A DNA stretch of 64,000 bases from positions 212,180,205 to 212,244,204 of the forward strand of contig CP136064.1 of assembly GCA_032622095.1 (NCBI GenBank). The letters are read 5' to 3'. Under the pieces are notes generated by a model, which made no database searches, was not told where the DNA came from, and saw only the letters and a list, made by a program, of their open reading frames with translations. This stretch comes from Siphonodentalium dalli. Its lineage: Eukaryota; Mollusca; Scaphopoda; Gadilida; Siphonodentaliidae. Positions 46,791 through 58,830 of the stretch are shown here, one piece after another (the first letter of the stretch is position 1; the number at the start of each line of letters is the position of its first letter). A program made the translations under genes and the position numbers.

Positions 46791-49700
46791 CTATTGAACA
46801 CTCCATCTATGTTTATGGTGCAAGTTGACGAATGGCAGTAGATTCCTGGGCACGATATCCTCATACGGAATGTCACTATCAGCTAGAACCCGAGCAGATA
46901 AACACTCTAAACGAATTTCTTCAGAATTGTTTAACTTCGTGGAAACTGACGAAGCATTTGTTCTTCTCATTATGTCCCGATAACTCTCACCAAACTTATT
47001 TCTGACGTCGCAATGATAACCAGATTCGAGTAGCAATGACACAATGTCAAAGTTACTATTTTCAATAGCTGTCATCAAACAAGTATTCCCATTAACATCT
47101 CGCCAGTTAATATCGAACCCGCTCTGTACCAATATTTTTACAACCTCGTATTTCGAAAGCTTCTCGTATAACACAATAAATGACACAAATTTCTGAGTAT
47201 CAACAGTGTTTGTGTTGGTAGCAATATGAAGAAAGTTACGATTCTCTTCGTCAACTGGGTTTAATTTGGCCAGTTTTCTTCAAAAATTCTAGCAGGATGT
47301 TTATTAAATTTGACTCAGAAATGTCACTAATTACGGCAAAATAATACAGAGGATAGCAAAATATCTTGTTCACGACTTGCAACTGGGAATGTTTGAATTT
47401 TGTATCAATCTGTTTTTCAGCCAGGATTAGAACATCATATATTGTATTGAGGAAACCAATCTTGTTTTCACTGCGCTCGAACTGTACATAAAATCTGGAC
47501 ATAGTATCAAATAAGGACGTAATCCTTTCAACTTGAAAACCGTGCTTCAAACAGAGCAAAAGCGCATGCGCCAGAAACTTGGGTCGATTTTCTGTGTAAC
47601 TGGGATTTTCCGGGTGCCCCAGCCAATGAACATTCTTCTCCAAGACGTCCATTTACTTTGGACTGTTTTCTCCAATCAATCTCTCATATATCAACAAAGA
47701 GTGAAGGCCGAGGCGGAAATACTGTTGTGACGTCATCTCTTGTTCAGTCACGTGTGACAATTTCTGGTCGGAACATGACACAATTTGACGTAGTTCCTGC
47801 ATAGTTTGCGGTTCCCTCTCGCTATGGAAAATGTCTTTTTTCTCGTTTGGAAGAATTTTCGGGCACGGATTGTCGTTCCTGCATCTAATTTTCATTTTGA
47901 AGCAAACACGTCACACACCTATAGCTGCTGTTCTTCACAGCACAGTGAAGAGCCGTCATCCCTTCGTGATTGCGTAAATTTACATCAGCTCCACTTGTTA
48001 AAAGTAAATAAACTATCTTCGTTTCCTCGTGAGTGTCTGTTGGTAAAGTTTGCAGACAGGCATGTATCAGTGACGAGTTTGTGTGTCCACCAAGCTTATC
48101 AACAAGCGCGTTAACAGCAGCTCCATATCTCACCAGTATTCTCACGTTTCCGTAATTTCCGTTGTATATCGCACGAAGAAGAGGGGTTCGTCCGATTATA
48201 GATATTGATAGTGTGTTATATTCGTCTGGACTATCATTGACAGTATCTACTTCCAGAGACAATCCCAAATATTCGTATGGACTACCATTGACATTATCTG
48301 GACTATCATTGACAGTATCTACTTCCATTGCACATTCGCCGAGGAGATATTCCAACAGCTGTTCCGTTCCGTATTGTCCTGCAAGCTTCCATAGCGTGCG
48401 TTTATATTCTATAACTAGTTCCTTTCTTTCATCTCGAGTGAGGCGCTGCAGTAACTTTTCCAAAGTCTGAGGTCCATCAACATAACGAGAACAATGTTCG
48501 ACAAATGGTAGAACATCAACAAAAGGCCAGCGATAAAACTTGGCGCCATTTTCAAGCAAACACGTTACACACTTATAGCTGCAGTGTTTCACAGCACATT
48601 GAAGAGCGGTTAGTCCTTCGTGATTTCGCAAGTTGACATCAACTCCACCTGCGTTCAGGAGATATCTCAGCAGTTCATATGCAGGCCCAGAGCTTCCCGC
48701 TGTCCTCCACAGAATATTTGTATCTTCTGTAAACAACAGTTTTTTTCCTTTGATCTACACTAAAGTGTTGCAGTAACCTCTTAAAGGTACTCAACCCGTA
48801 AAGAGGGTCCCCATCTCAACAGATTCCAACAACAACAATCCGATCAGCGGGTCCTATATTACTATTTCTTTGGCTTTGGGGGTAAAAAATATTTGATTCG
48901 AGTCGAGGAACCCATCAAACAAAGCTCAGAGTTATTTGATATTGATTTTTCAAATTTGTTATGTTCTCGAGATGAGTACCAATAACTGCCGTAATCTGCT
49001 CTGGATGTGTACTCAAGTGGTAATTTTAACGCAATTTTGACTGAGTTCTGGGCCAGATAGTATTCCCGATAATGAAAAATAATAGATTTCTAAAATCGAT
49101 ATCTAACAAATCTGAGCTTTGATGGGTGACTTCCTCGACTCGAATCAAATATTTTTGACCCCCGAAGCCATTGAAATAGTAATTGAGAGGAGTTTTATCG
49201 GGTTGAGTACCTTTAAATGAATGAATACTATCAGGCGAGGACCAATAACGTGAGACAGCATATGGTGAGATATCGTCATGTGGTTCAGCACCATTTTCAA
49301 GCAAAATCTTTACAAGTTCAAGTCTGCAGTCCTTCGCAGCATAATGCAGAGCAGTCATCCCTTCGTGATTGCGTAAATTTACATCAGCTCCACTTGTTAA
49401 AAGTAAATGAACTATCCTCGTTTGCTCATGCGTGTATGTTAGTGAATTTTGCAGACAGGCATCATGTATCAGTGACGAGTTTGTGTGTCCGCCAAGCTTA
49501 TCAACAAGCGTGTTAACAGCAGCTCCATATCACACCAGTATTCTCACGTTTCCGTAATTTCCGTTGTATATCGCATGAAGAAGAGGGGTTCGTCCGATTA
49601 TAGATACCGATAGTGTGTTATATTCGTCTGAACTATCATTGACAGTATTTACTTCCATTGCACATTCGCCGAGGAAATATTCCAACAGCTGTTCCGTTCC

Positions 49701-50428
49701 GTCTTGTCCTGCAAGCTTCCATAGCGTGCATATGTCTTCTATAACAAGTTCCTTTCTTTGATCTCTAGTGAGGCGCTGCAGTAATTTTTCCAAAGTCTGA
49801 GGTCCATCACAATAACGAGAACAATGTTCGACAAATGGTAGAACATCAACAAAAGGCTCGCGATAAAACTCGGCGCCATTTTCAAGCAAACACGTTGCAC
49901 ACTTATAGCTACAGTGTTTCACAGCACAATGAAGAGCGGTTAGTCCTTCGTGATTTCGCAAGTTGACATCAACTCCACATGCGTTCAGGAGATATCCCAG
50001 CAGTTTATATGCAGGCCCAGAGCTTCCCGCTGTCCTCCACAGAATATTTGTATCTTCTCTAAACAACAGTTCTTTCCTTTGATCTGTACTGAAGTGTTGC
50101 AGTAACCTCTCAAATGTCCGAATTCTATCACATGGCTGCCCTGAAGGACAATAACATGAGACATATGGTAGGATGTCGACATGTGGCTCCCGGTAAAACT
50201 CAGCACCGTTTTCAAGCAAAATCTTCACAAGTTGATGTATTGTGTTTTTCACAGCATAATGAAGAGCAGTCAGTCCTTCGCGATTTCGTAAATTCACTAC
50301 CGCCCCGCTTGCTATAAGTAACTCAATTATCTTGATTTGCTCTGCGAGTCTTCTGTCAGTAACCCGGTTACAGTTACAACCAATGCGTTGCGTGAACGTT
50401 TGGCAGGCATATACCAGCGGTGTAAATG
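46791..50428 (-). pseudogene. FEM-1-like ankyrin-repeat pseudogene
   Basis: FEM-1 proteins are ankyrin-repeat substrate receptors of CUL2 ubiquitin ligases. Reading down from 50428: ankyrin repeats (FTPLVYACQ, IIELLIASGAVVNLRN, EGLTALHYAVKN, LVKILLENGAE), then a second near-copy of the block (48780-47886), then the FEM-1 middle (YFRLGLHSLLIYERLIGEN, ENRPKFLAHALLLCLKHG), two more ankyrin repeats and the ending LECLSARVLADSDIPYEDIVPRNLLPFVNLH, which matches FEM-1 C-termini. Damage: TGA at 49530-49532 where the other copy has AGA; an extra A near 48741-48747; frame change and stop near 47885; TAA at 47653-47655; an extra A near 47274-47280; a MITE at 48785-49212. The 5' end is cut by a repeat at 50429. 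No introns are visible. Confidence 0.85.
48785..49212. mobile_element. TTAA MITE, AGGTACTC family (copy 7), inside the FEM-1 pseudogene
   Basis: TTAA at 48781-48784 and 49213-49216 flank AGGTACTCAACCCGTAAAGA...ATCGGGTTGAGTACCT. Removing the element and one TTAA restores a coding junction parallel to the duplicate block (SIHSF-KRLLQHFS here, RIRTFERLLQHFS there). A 41-base segment present in copy 4 (around CTATTCAAACAGACAAGG) is missing. Confidence 0.95.
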
Positions 50429-50690
50429 TGACTAGAATCCCAATTGCGATTTTTTTTGTGAAAATTTTATACCGCTTCCTGTAAAGTCAAATTTTTGAGG
50501 GATCGGAAGGGCCTAGGACCCAAAGAATTTCTTATTTCATTGCCCCAATGATCAGTTAATATAAACAATACAAAATAAAGTCACAATTCTCAATCAGTTC
50601 TAAACAGCAGAAACTGATATAGAAGATATTAGTGAAAAAGTGTCACATTTTCCACTTCCGGTGGCCATTTTAAATATATGAAATTTATTC
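50429..50690 (+). repeat. Dispersed repeat family R1 (copy 3)
   Basis: It starts TGACTAGAATCCCAATTG directly where the ankyrin frame is lost and continues AGGGATCGGAAGGGCCTAGGACCC, TTGCCCCAATGATCAG, GAAGATATTAGTG to GGTGGCCATTTTAAA. Confidence 0.75.
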
Positions 50691-50934
50691 CTACAAATAA
50701 ATAAGGAGTACTCAATTATCAATAGAATGGCATATCGCACGACGTAATACCTCATAAACTTCCTGATTAATTGCGAATTGAAATTTACCTGGTTAGATAT
50801 TCAACGTTGGCGGCCATCTTGGATTCAAAGACCGATAACTCTATAAAACTCTAAAACAACCGGCAAATTGAAGGACTGTTATAGTTCTATAAAGATATCA
50901 TAACCACCAAAAATCCGCATAGGGGGGAGGGGGG
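50691..50934. other. Non-coding; nothing recognised
   Basis: Contains GGCGGCCATCTTGGAT, an R1-like motif, but no gene. Confidence 0.35.
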
Positions 50935-51098
50935 TCTACATGCAGCTCAAGCTCTACTTGGTGGACACTCGTGGGCCACAGCTGTTCCGTCTTCCAGTAG
51001 AATATTTATTTTATTTTTTGGTTCCTCTTCCAAATGGTATATGCTATGGAATATGTTATGTATAATGTGATCTGGGCGTTCGAAAATTAAGTGGGCCT
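50935..51098. mobile_element. MITE fragment, right end of AGGCCCACTTAATTTTCGA family
   Basis: It matches 12050-12217: TGGACACTC...GGCCACAG(T/C)TGTTCC, GTTCCTCTTCCAAATGGTATAT, then TTCGAAAATTAAGTGGGCCT followed by TAAAGG. The left half is missing. Confidence 0.75.
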
Positions 51099-51415
51099 TA
51101 AAGGAGCGCCATTCGCAGGGCAAGAAAACATTATATAAAAAGATAAAGTACGCTGGGTAGTCAGTCAGTCGCGTAATTGTCAATTAATATGATAAGGCAT
51201 TAACGAAGTGGAAGATTGCCATCCACTTATAATACGTAAGGGTTATTGCACAACATGTTGTATTGTGGCGAGTATGTGGACCTAAATAATAATTGTACGG
51301 TTCCTTATCTCGGAATCGATGGGAGTCAAGACTTATCACAAACGCTCTCGTGGAATTCTAATCTCTCATAGCGATGCCACTTTTTAAATTGGCAGCCACA
51401 TCAATACGTCCTTAA
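51099..51415. other. Non-coding; nothing recognised
   Basis: Short interval between two MITEs without other features. Confidence 0.35.
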
Positions 51416-51935
51416 AGGTGGATTATCTCTTTGTAAACATGTATTATATAGTTACCGGGGTATAAAATATTAGATTTGAATCGAAGACTCCTGTCCGGAA
51501 ATGCTTCTATCGATTAATATTAATTTTATTTCGAATATTTTCTGGTCTAAAAAGGTGTGTTTGTTCAGCTAACGAACAATAGTGGTTACTGTTAACAGAG
51601 ACCAGAAATTATATTGTGCAATTTCGTCACAAATAAACGTTAATTATACTCATTATCGCTTATATCTGTGGAACAAAACAATACAAACAACCAATCTGTG
51701 ACATTTGACATTCGTTGCGTAGCCGTAGGAACAGCCCAGTGCTCTATATCGCAATACGGTCTCATCCGAATGGTCGGTTCTAAAAATAGTAACATAAATG
51801 GGCCCGATTTAATATTCGAAATAAAATCAATATTAATTGATAGAAGCTTTTCCGGACATAGGCCTTCAGTTCATATCTATTATTTTATACCCACGCAACT
51901 ATTTAAAATTTGTTATTTTAAGAGATAATCCATCT
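51416..51935. mobile_element. TTAA foldback element, AGGTGGATTATCTC family
   Basis: TTAA at 51412-51415 and 51936-51939; ends AGGTGGATTATCTCTTTGTA and, mirrored, ...AAGAGATAATCCATCT. Arms of about 130 bp share GGTATAAAATA, TCCGGAAA(A)GCTTCTATC and AATATT(C)GAAATAAAAT. The short open frames within are by-products. Confidence 0.88.
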
Positions 51936-51939
51936 TTAA

Positions 51940-53249
51940 ATATAACAAGCTTGATCCAGCTTGTGTCGCTATCTTATTTTGTGACGTCACCAATTTTTGA
52001 CATAACACGAGGAGCGATTTTTGTCGCACTCACTGCCATTGTTATAATATTAGTCTGGTCGATGATAATAATAAATTTGGACTTATTTGGTTTTTATTCC
52101 TCTATAACATAATTATCCAAAATCCGCTTTGAGCAAATTTTTTTACAGAAATTTTTAAAATGGCCATTTTCCTACCTTGGAAAGTATGTTTTTCTACAAT
52201 ATCCCTCATCGGCGACACAAGAACGCCTTACTCCTACATCCGTTATATACCAGTTTGTGTGAAACTAGAGAAGGGGGGGGGGGATAGAGTGACAAGTGCA
52301 AACATAACGCAATCGCGGACATGAAATGATTGTCAAAATGGCAGCAAAACTCCAAGCCATGCTACGACGAAGGCAATTTATTGGATAAGCACCTAGAAGT
52401 GAAAATACATATCGGTAATTTACAAGCATTTTGTTAAATAAAAGTACACGTATCATTAAAATAGATCCATCTTAAGGATGTATTGGTGACTGTACAATGC
52501 TTTACGTCTTTAAAGTTCGGGTTTTCTGCTTAGAATGCATCCAACAGTCGGGCCAAACCCCCACCCCCCCCCCCCAATTTGGGTATAGTTTCATTTGGAA
52601 TGATGGTTACTTTTAAAGAGTGAAAAAGCTCTCGAATTATGCGAGGGAGAATGATTTCAGAGTATAAGGGAACATTTTGATAATAGATGTACATATTCTC
52701 TCTAATTTATCTCGCGTAAGTGTTGAAAAATCCGGAAATGTTTACAACTAAGCATTATTCGTGATTATTTTATTTTATTACCAATTACGTATTTGTTAAA
52801 GTTGGTGCACCTACCAAAGAAATTCTGATTTTTTCCGACACCAACTGTCATTATGGACGACATCTTGGATTACAAAAAAATGCTTAAAGCGGATTTTAGT
52901 GGTTATTGGATATGTTAATATAGAGGATATATAATTTTTAAATGTTCACAGTTTTGTTGAACACATTGAACTGACCATCAATCCATTAAAATATGTAAAG
53001 AAAATTTACATAGGAACTTGAGATTTAAACAATTTTGTTGGCGATATTGGTACCCCTATGGGAAGTTAAATAAGTATTTTGTATGCAATTTGAAAATTAT
53101 GTGATATGTGCACCGCTTAATTCTAAGTAGAGAGAAGATTAGATATTCGCCATCTTGAATAAACCTACATTTCAAAGTTGAATGGAATCCCCACGGACAT
53201 TGTGTATCAACATTCGTTTCGTCGTTTCCCATTCTCAATCATCTTTTAA
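51940..53249. other. Non-coding; nothing recognised
   Basis: AT-rich with G and C homopolymer runs (52274, 52566). TTAGTGGTTAT and AAGCGGATTTT near 52890 recur weakly. No gene seen. Confidence 0.4.
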
Positions 53250-53665
53250 AAACATTGATATGGTAGCACCATGGTGAATAATACTTTACAGAGGGAGAAA
53301 CCAACTGTAGATATGGTAGTACATGGTGGAGTACCCTAGTACAGTTCCATGGTAGGATCATGGTGAGCAATACCTTACAGTGGTAGTACCATGCATGGTA
53401 GTACTAACTGTAATGTGGTAGATCACCTTAGTACAGTACCACGGTAACCCCATGGTGAATAATACTTTACAGTGGTAGTACCATGGTAGTACCAACTGTG
53501 ACATAGTGGAGTACCCCAAGTACAGTCCCATGGTAGCACACTGGTGAATAATAATTCACAATGGTAGTACCAACTATAACATGGTAGATCACCTTAGTAC
53601 AGTACCACGGTAGCCCCATGGTGAATAATACTTTACATTGGTAGTACCATCTTGGCATCCATCCT
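53250..53665 (+). repeat. GGTAGTACCATGG minisatellite, ~120-bp units
   Basis: CATGGTGAATAATACTTTACAG followed by TGGTAGTACCATGGTAGTACCAACTGT... and CCTTAGTACAGTACCACGGTA(A/G)CC repeats roughly every 110-130 bp for three to four units, with internal GGTA(C/G)TACC half-repeats. Confidence 0.85.
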
Positions 53666-53986
53666 GTATCCAGTTGATATTGGTTTATCATAATGGATCA
53701 GAAGAGCCACATATTATGGTTCATCTCAGTTCCGTCTCAAAGTTCTGCCCATTTCCTTTCAATAATACGGTCAGAATCACAAATGAGGTTCTACCCAAAT
53801 TCCATACTTTAAAATGAATTTGTCATGCCCCATACGGAACTGGGACAACCATAATAGAACAGTTAGTTGTCAGTTAATTAACTAACACGTATAATAACCA
53901 AGTGAGTCACAATTTGCTACATTTTCGGATAACGCAGAGAATAATGTTATATATATAATGTTATGATATATGTAAAAAAAATAACT

Positions 53987-54745
53987 TATTACCAATTTGG
54001 TTGCCATTTTGGAAGCCATCTTGAGCAATTTGGTCTATAAACACCGTAGTGTGACACATTTAAGATAGACCAATACAATAAACACCTTTCAATCCAAAAA
54101 TAGTTACATATTACTAGAAAAAATGGTCCAAACCTGAAAAGTAAATTTTTGCCGATATTTATGTCAAGTTTTTGAGAGAAAAGTCCAATATTTTTGGTGA
54201 TGTCAGTGGTGGCAACAGTAACAATTAACCATGGTGCAGCAGACATGTTAGTATTCAATGTATAGAAGGCATAATAGCCAATTTTGTACATCAACCACAA
54301 CTTGTAAGCGATTGCAGGACACCCTAGGGCAATATTTACCATTTTCCATATTTTGGCGGCCATTTTGGCAGCCATTTTAAGCCAAAGTAAGAATTTTGGT
54401 TCGAGTGAGTTGGAATATTTATAGGTAATGGTATGCCTCACTTAATTGCAACCTTCTGTTCATTTCTTGTTGAAATGTGACTAGAATCCCAGTTGTGAAT
54501 TTTTGTGAAATTTTATACTGCATTCTGTAAAATCGAATTTTTGAGGGATCACAAGCGGACAGGACCACAATAATTGCATATTTAATTGCTCCAATGATCA
54601 GTTAATATACAAAATAAAGTCATATTACTTAACCAGTTCCAAACAGCATGAACTGATCTAGAAGATATTTGTAAAAAAATGTCATATTGTCAACTTCCGG
54701 CGGCCATTTTGGTGGCCATCTTGGATGGTGAGTTTCAATTTTGGC
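53987..54745 (+). repeat. Dispersed repeat family R1 (copy 4, longest)
   Basis: Same order as the 39389 copy (CAATTTGGTTGCCATTTTGG ... GGCGGCCATTTTGG ... TGACTAGAATCCCAGTTG ... CGGCGGCCATTTTGGTGGCCATCTTGG). It has about 160 extra bases near 54160-54310. The minus-strand 150-codon frame here is not a protein family I know. Confidence 0.8.
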
Positions 54746-57700
54746 CCAAAATAGTGTCATTATGTCTTAGCTTCATGAAAATATATACATTTTTCTAGAT
54801 TAGTCATGTGAATTTGCAACAAATTCCAAGTAACTGGTTTTACGTCTGGAAAAAAATTTGAGGGGTATACTTTTTAGGGCGCTATAAAAAAAATTGCTCA
54901 AGGCTGACAGATGGCCAGCCGATAAAATCTTGATGTCGAATAACTGAATATACAAAATCTGGAGAGAAAAAAACTTTATACGGGAAAACACGCATCCGTG
55001 ACCTGGCGGCCGGACTTTTGTAAGCTCAATTTTTTATTTTATTTTGTGGTAGTACAATTCAAAATGGCTAAAGGGCGTATTTTGCCACGCCCTAGTCATG
55101 CTCTTGTGAAATATGATTTTGGATTTATATCCCTCTTTTTTTCAAATTCACAAAACAACAATATAAATATTCAAGTATTATAGTTAAATATAACTATAAT
55201 AGTTTAATTCATGATGTGCTTGGCTTGATTGCCCCATGTATAAAATAGAAACAAATACAATGTGATGTCAAAATGTTTACTAGTAATTTGCATTATCAGT
55301 TTGGACATTGAGCAAGCTTGACAGAATAAATATAAAACAATTCACATGAAGAGATTCTACATATCTATACAACAGTAAGAGAATAAAAAATATACCGTTA
55401 AGATGGATATATGTCACAGGATCCTCTATTTAGATTTAGCATGTCATGGTTGATTAGGCAGATTTGTATGTAAAATGGCTCGAATATATTTCATATATCA
55501 ATTGATCATTTGGATTAGATGACCGAGCTTTTGGCCAGTACTATATGATGATAATATCACTTTATTTCTTCCAATGCCACAATCATCGGGGACGATCCTA
55601 ACTAGCTATAATAAGAAAACTGGACTAATGGAATCTGGTTGCTAAACAGTTCAAGGTTCAGGGGACCCCTACTGAACAAAATTATCTGTCAATCAAAACT
55701 TTATAATTAATAGCACACATTGACCCATCTGTAAAACATAAAAAAAAAACAAGAATAATTTACATTGAAAATGAGACTGCAAAATTTCATGTTTCACTGT
55801 AAACATGCTCGGACTAAATTTTCAAATAATTCTAAAATTTGCTATTCTTGCACTAAAATTATTACCCATTTAGCAAATAAAAATGTTGATATGGTAGTGA
55901 ATAACAATAATAAAAAATTTCTTCTAAAAAAATACATATGTGGCAGCAAACAATTTTATGTTGCCTATTCTCATGGTAAACATGTGGTTCTGGTCATGTC
56001 AAGTGAGGTACCCCGATCCTTAATCCAAAATACATTTGCAATAGTGGACCTATGTCAAAATTGTTCGTAGACATATTAAAATTTAAATTTCAGTTAGCAC
56101 TTTCTTGAATCTAAAAAAACATACACGCATTGAAAATCGCGAGAAAACATTTATTATTTAAAGCTACATATAATGTTTGCAACACACCATTCCGTTGTCT
56201 TGTGGATTCATGTGTGTGGAATCTGACATCACACAACGTAAATGAGGTTCTCCTCAATCATGAAATCGGAACTTCACACTTAACACAGGTAAGATCAAAA
56301 ACATTTTATCGCTTTGGGATAACAATAGTGTCTTCGCACTGTACCCAGGTTAAAAATTGAAATGACGCGGCAATATGATATTTACATTCCCAATCAGATG
56401 ATTCAGTTCAACATTGATGATTCCTAGAAAATCACTGATGTGACAATAGGGTAATACTGTAAAGGCTTTCTCAAGTGGAAACAAATGATAAAGTGTGTTA
56501 TTAAAACACAATTACAACAAATCATTGACACATATCATACTGTAGCACAGTACATATAGCCAATAGTAACTTATTGTGAATAGCGAGTCACCCGTTTTGA
56601 TAGCTAAACAATTCATAACGTATGGGGTGATCAAGACCTGATAAGAATTGGTTTCATTTTGCAACTGACTTTAATGTTCTTTCCACTGATTATATGTAAC
56701 GAAGACTCATATCTTAAAAATTTGTAGCTGAAAACATTATGTGGGACTTTAATAAATTGTGGCCTAGCAGTGCTTGGATAATGAAACAACTCTATTGAGG
56801 AATGTGAAGTTAGGTTATTGTATACTGGGTGCATTACATAAAAGAATCTAACACATTACAAAACAATACATATTCTTCAACACAATATTTACAAATCATT
56901 AACATACATTAAAAGACAGTCTCTTTGAAAAGCTGATGAATATCCTAATGGATGTACAGGTACGTCTCTAGAAGTGTCCATTATATTTCATTTCTACGAA
57001 GATGTGGCATTCACAACATGACGTAATAAACCATTTTCAAATATGGAGTGCATTCCTGGCATAGTAAATGTTTGAGAATCGTAGTATTTAGAAATGGTTA
57101 TAAATACAACAAGATGCAAAAGAATAATCAGTCATGAACATCGTTGACTGATAAAATCTCGAAGATGATGTCTCCTATATTGCGATGAGTAAAATGAATT
57201 ATGGATATTTCGACTGTATTTCAGTTTTCCAACAATAGTTGAGATTGATAAAGCGTGGGAAACTTGTCAACCCGTCACTGACCTATGATCTGTGAAATGA
57301 TCTGTTATATGCCATAAACCAATAAAATCAAGCATAGTATGTGCCACTCTCCAATGAAATGGAGGGAATCCCTTCAAAACAGAACATAATTTTAATAGAG
57401 AGTTCTAGAGACGTACATCTGATATAGGATTTTCGTCAGCTTTTCAAGGAGACTGATTAAAAGAGAGATCTTCCCTGAGAATTCCATGTATTATGCATCC
57501 CTTGTGACATCTCACTCTCTGGCAAAGACAGGGCAAAAGAAATAAAAAAGTTGGCAATAGAAATCAAGTCACCAAACCAACCATGGGGATGCTCTAACAT
57601 TATCCTCCAAACTAGAAACTAATGGGGAATTCCAATCGTGTTAAAAAAAATTTAAAGCAATTAAATAGCTATAGTATAAATATAATATAGAACGAATCAA

Positions 57701-57770
57701 ATGAAGACAAAAGATCAAATCTATGTTAACCCCTCCATGACTGGAGCTTTGGGAAATAATGTGAAAACAC
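54746..57770. other. Longest featureless stretch; no gene or repeat recognised
   Basis: About 3 kb of AT-rich sequence without recognisable repeats. Open frames at 55765-56070 and 56130-56360 (plus) and 56631-56834 (minus) have no known motif. Low repeat content is unlike the rest of the window and would suit a UTR or intron of an unseen gene, but nothing proves it. Confidence 0.4.
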
Positions 57771-57940
57771 TGTGCCAATGTATTCTCTTACATATGCGAG
57801 TCTCCCATAGGGAGCCTCGCATATATAAGAGAATACATTGGCCTAATAAGCCAGTGCATTCTCTTATATATGCGAGGGCCCCTATGGGAGACTTGCATAT
57901 ATAAGAGAATGCACTGGCACTTAATCATGAAAGGGTTAAC
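57771..57940. repeat. Palindrome family TCTCTTATATATGCGAG (locus 2, best copy)
   Basis: Two head-to-tail hairpins: CCAATGTATTCTCTTA...GCGAG with its mirror CTCGCATATATAAGAGAATACATTGG (57776-57842), then CCAGTGCATTCTCTTATATATG...CATATATAAGAGAATGCACTGG (57851-57918). Loops are centred on (C)CCTATGGGAG. AAAGGGTTAACCCTTT follows at 57931. Confidence 0.9.
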
Positions 57941-57944
57941 CCTT

Positions 57945-58830
57945 TGAACCCTGGCTCCCCACAACGATCGACACCCTGACCCTGGGCTCCCAGTGGTATT
58001 TGTTTTATATTGTGGCCAGTGTTTAGATGTATGGTGTTGTTTATGTTCAAGTGGTGTCACATTTCGGAAACTTTAGATGTATGTTCCCCATGGACCACTG
58101 ATTATTTTACGATCTGGTTACATTGCCACGTGGTCACTCCCTGGCAACGGTTGCTAGGCATCTACCCGATATTGAAAGTAAAATACAATAATAGCTTTTA
58201 CGGTCGTAATTCAGCCCAAGAAAATGGCGTTTTTGATGCAGTCAACACCCTATTTTGAAATTTGAGATATATCTGGCCAGAAGTCTGATCCTAACTTGTA
58301 TTTAAGGGTAGCAACGGTTGCTAAGCAAATATCCCAAATGATCGAATGACACCATTGCCCTGTGAATCCAATTGTATTTTGCCCCAATTTAGACATTCTT
58401 GGCATGCACATGCTGATGGTTATGTTCAAATGGTGCTACAGGTCTGAAATTTTACAGGTATGTTCCCATGGGCCACTGTGTATTTTTTTAGAACGGTATA
58501 CTTTGCCACACGATCACTCCCTGGTAACGGTTTCTAGCAACTACCCGGAACTGAAAGTATAATGCAATTATAGCGTCGTATAATTCCGCGCTAAGAAACG
58601 GCATTTTCTATGCAGTCAATACCCTATTGTGAAACTGGAGATACATCAGGTCAGAAGATTGAACCTACATGTAGTTTGTATTTAACAGTATCAATGGTTG
58701 CTAAGCATATAGCCCAAGTGATCGAATGACACCACTTCCCCGTGCGTTCAATGGCATTACGTCCCATTTTAGACATCGCCTATAGGGCACGGTGATGGTC
58801 ATGTTCAAATGGTGCTACGAGTCTTAAACT
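57945..58830 (+). repeat. ~400-bp satellite-type units (S1), two and a half copies
   Basis: ATGTTCAA(G/A)TGGTG(T/C), TTTACA...ATGTTCCC(C)ATGG, CACTCCCTGG(C/T)AACGGTT(G/T)CTAG, CAATTATAGC, and GATCGAATGACACCA recur with a spacing near 400 bp (units at about 58040, 58425 and 58800). The unit at 42410-42900 belongs to the same family. Confidence 0.8.

Noticed and set aside
53989-54441. 150-codon minus-strand frame
   Set aside because: It lies in the R1 dispersed repeat; the 39389-39697 frame in another copy is equally open but does not show protein-type conservation.
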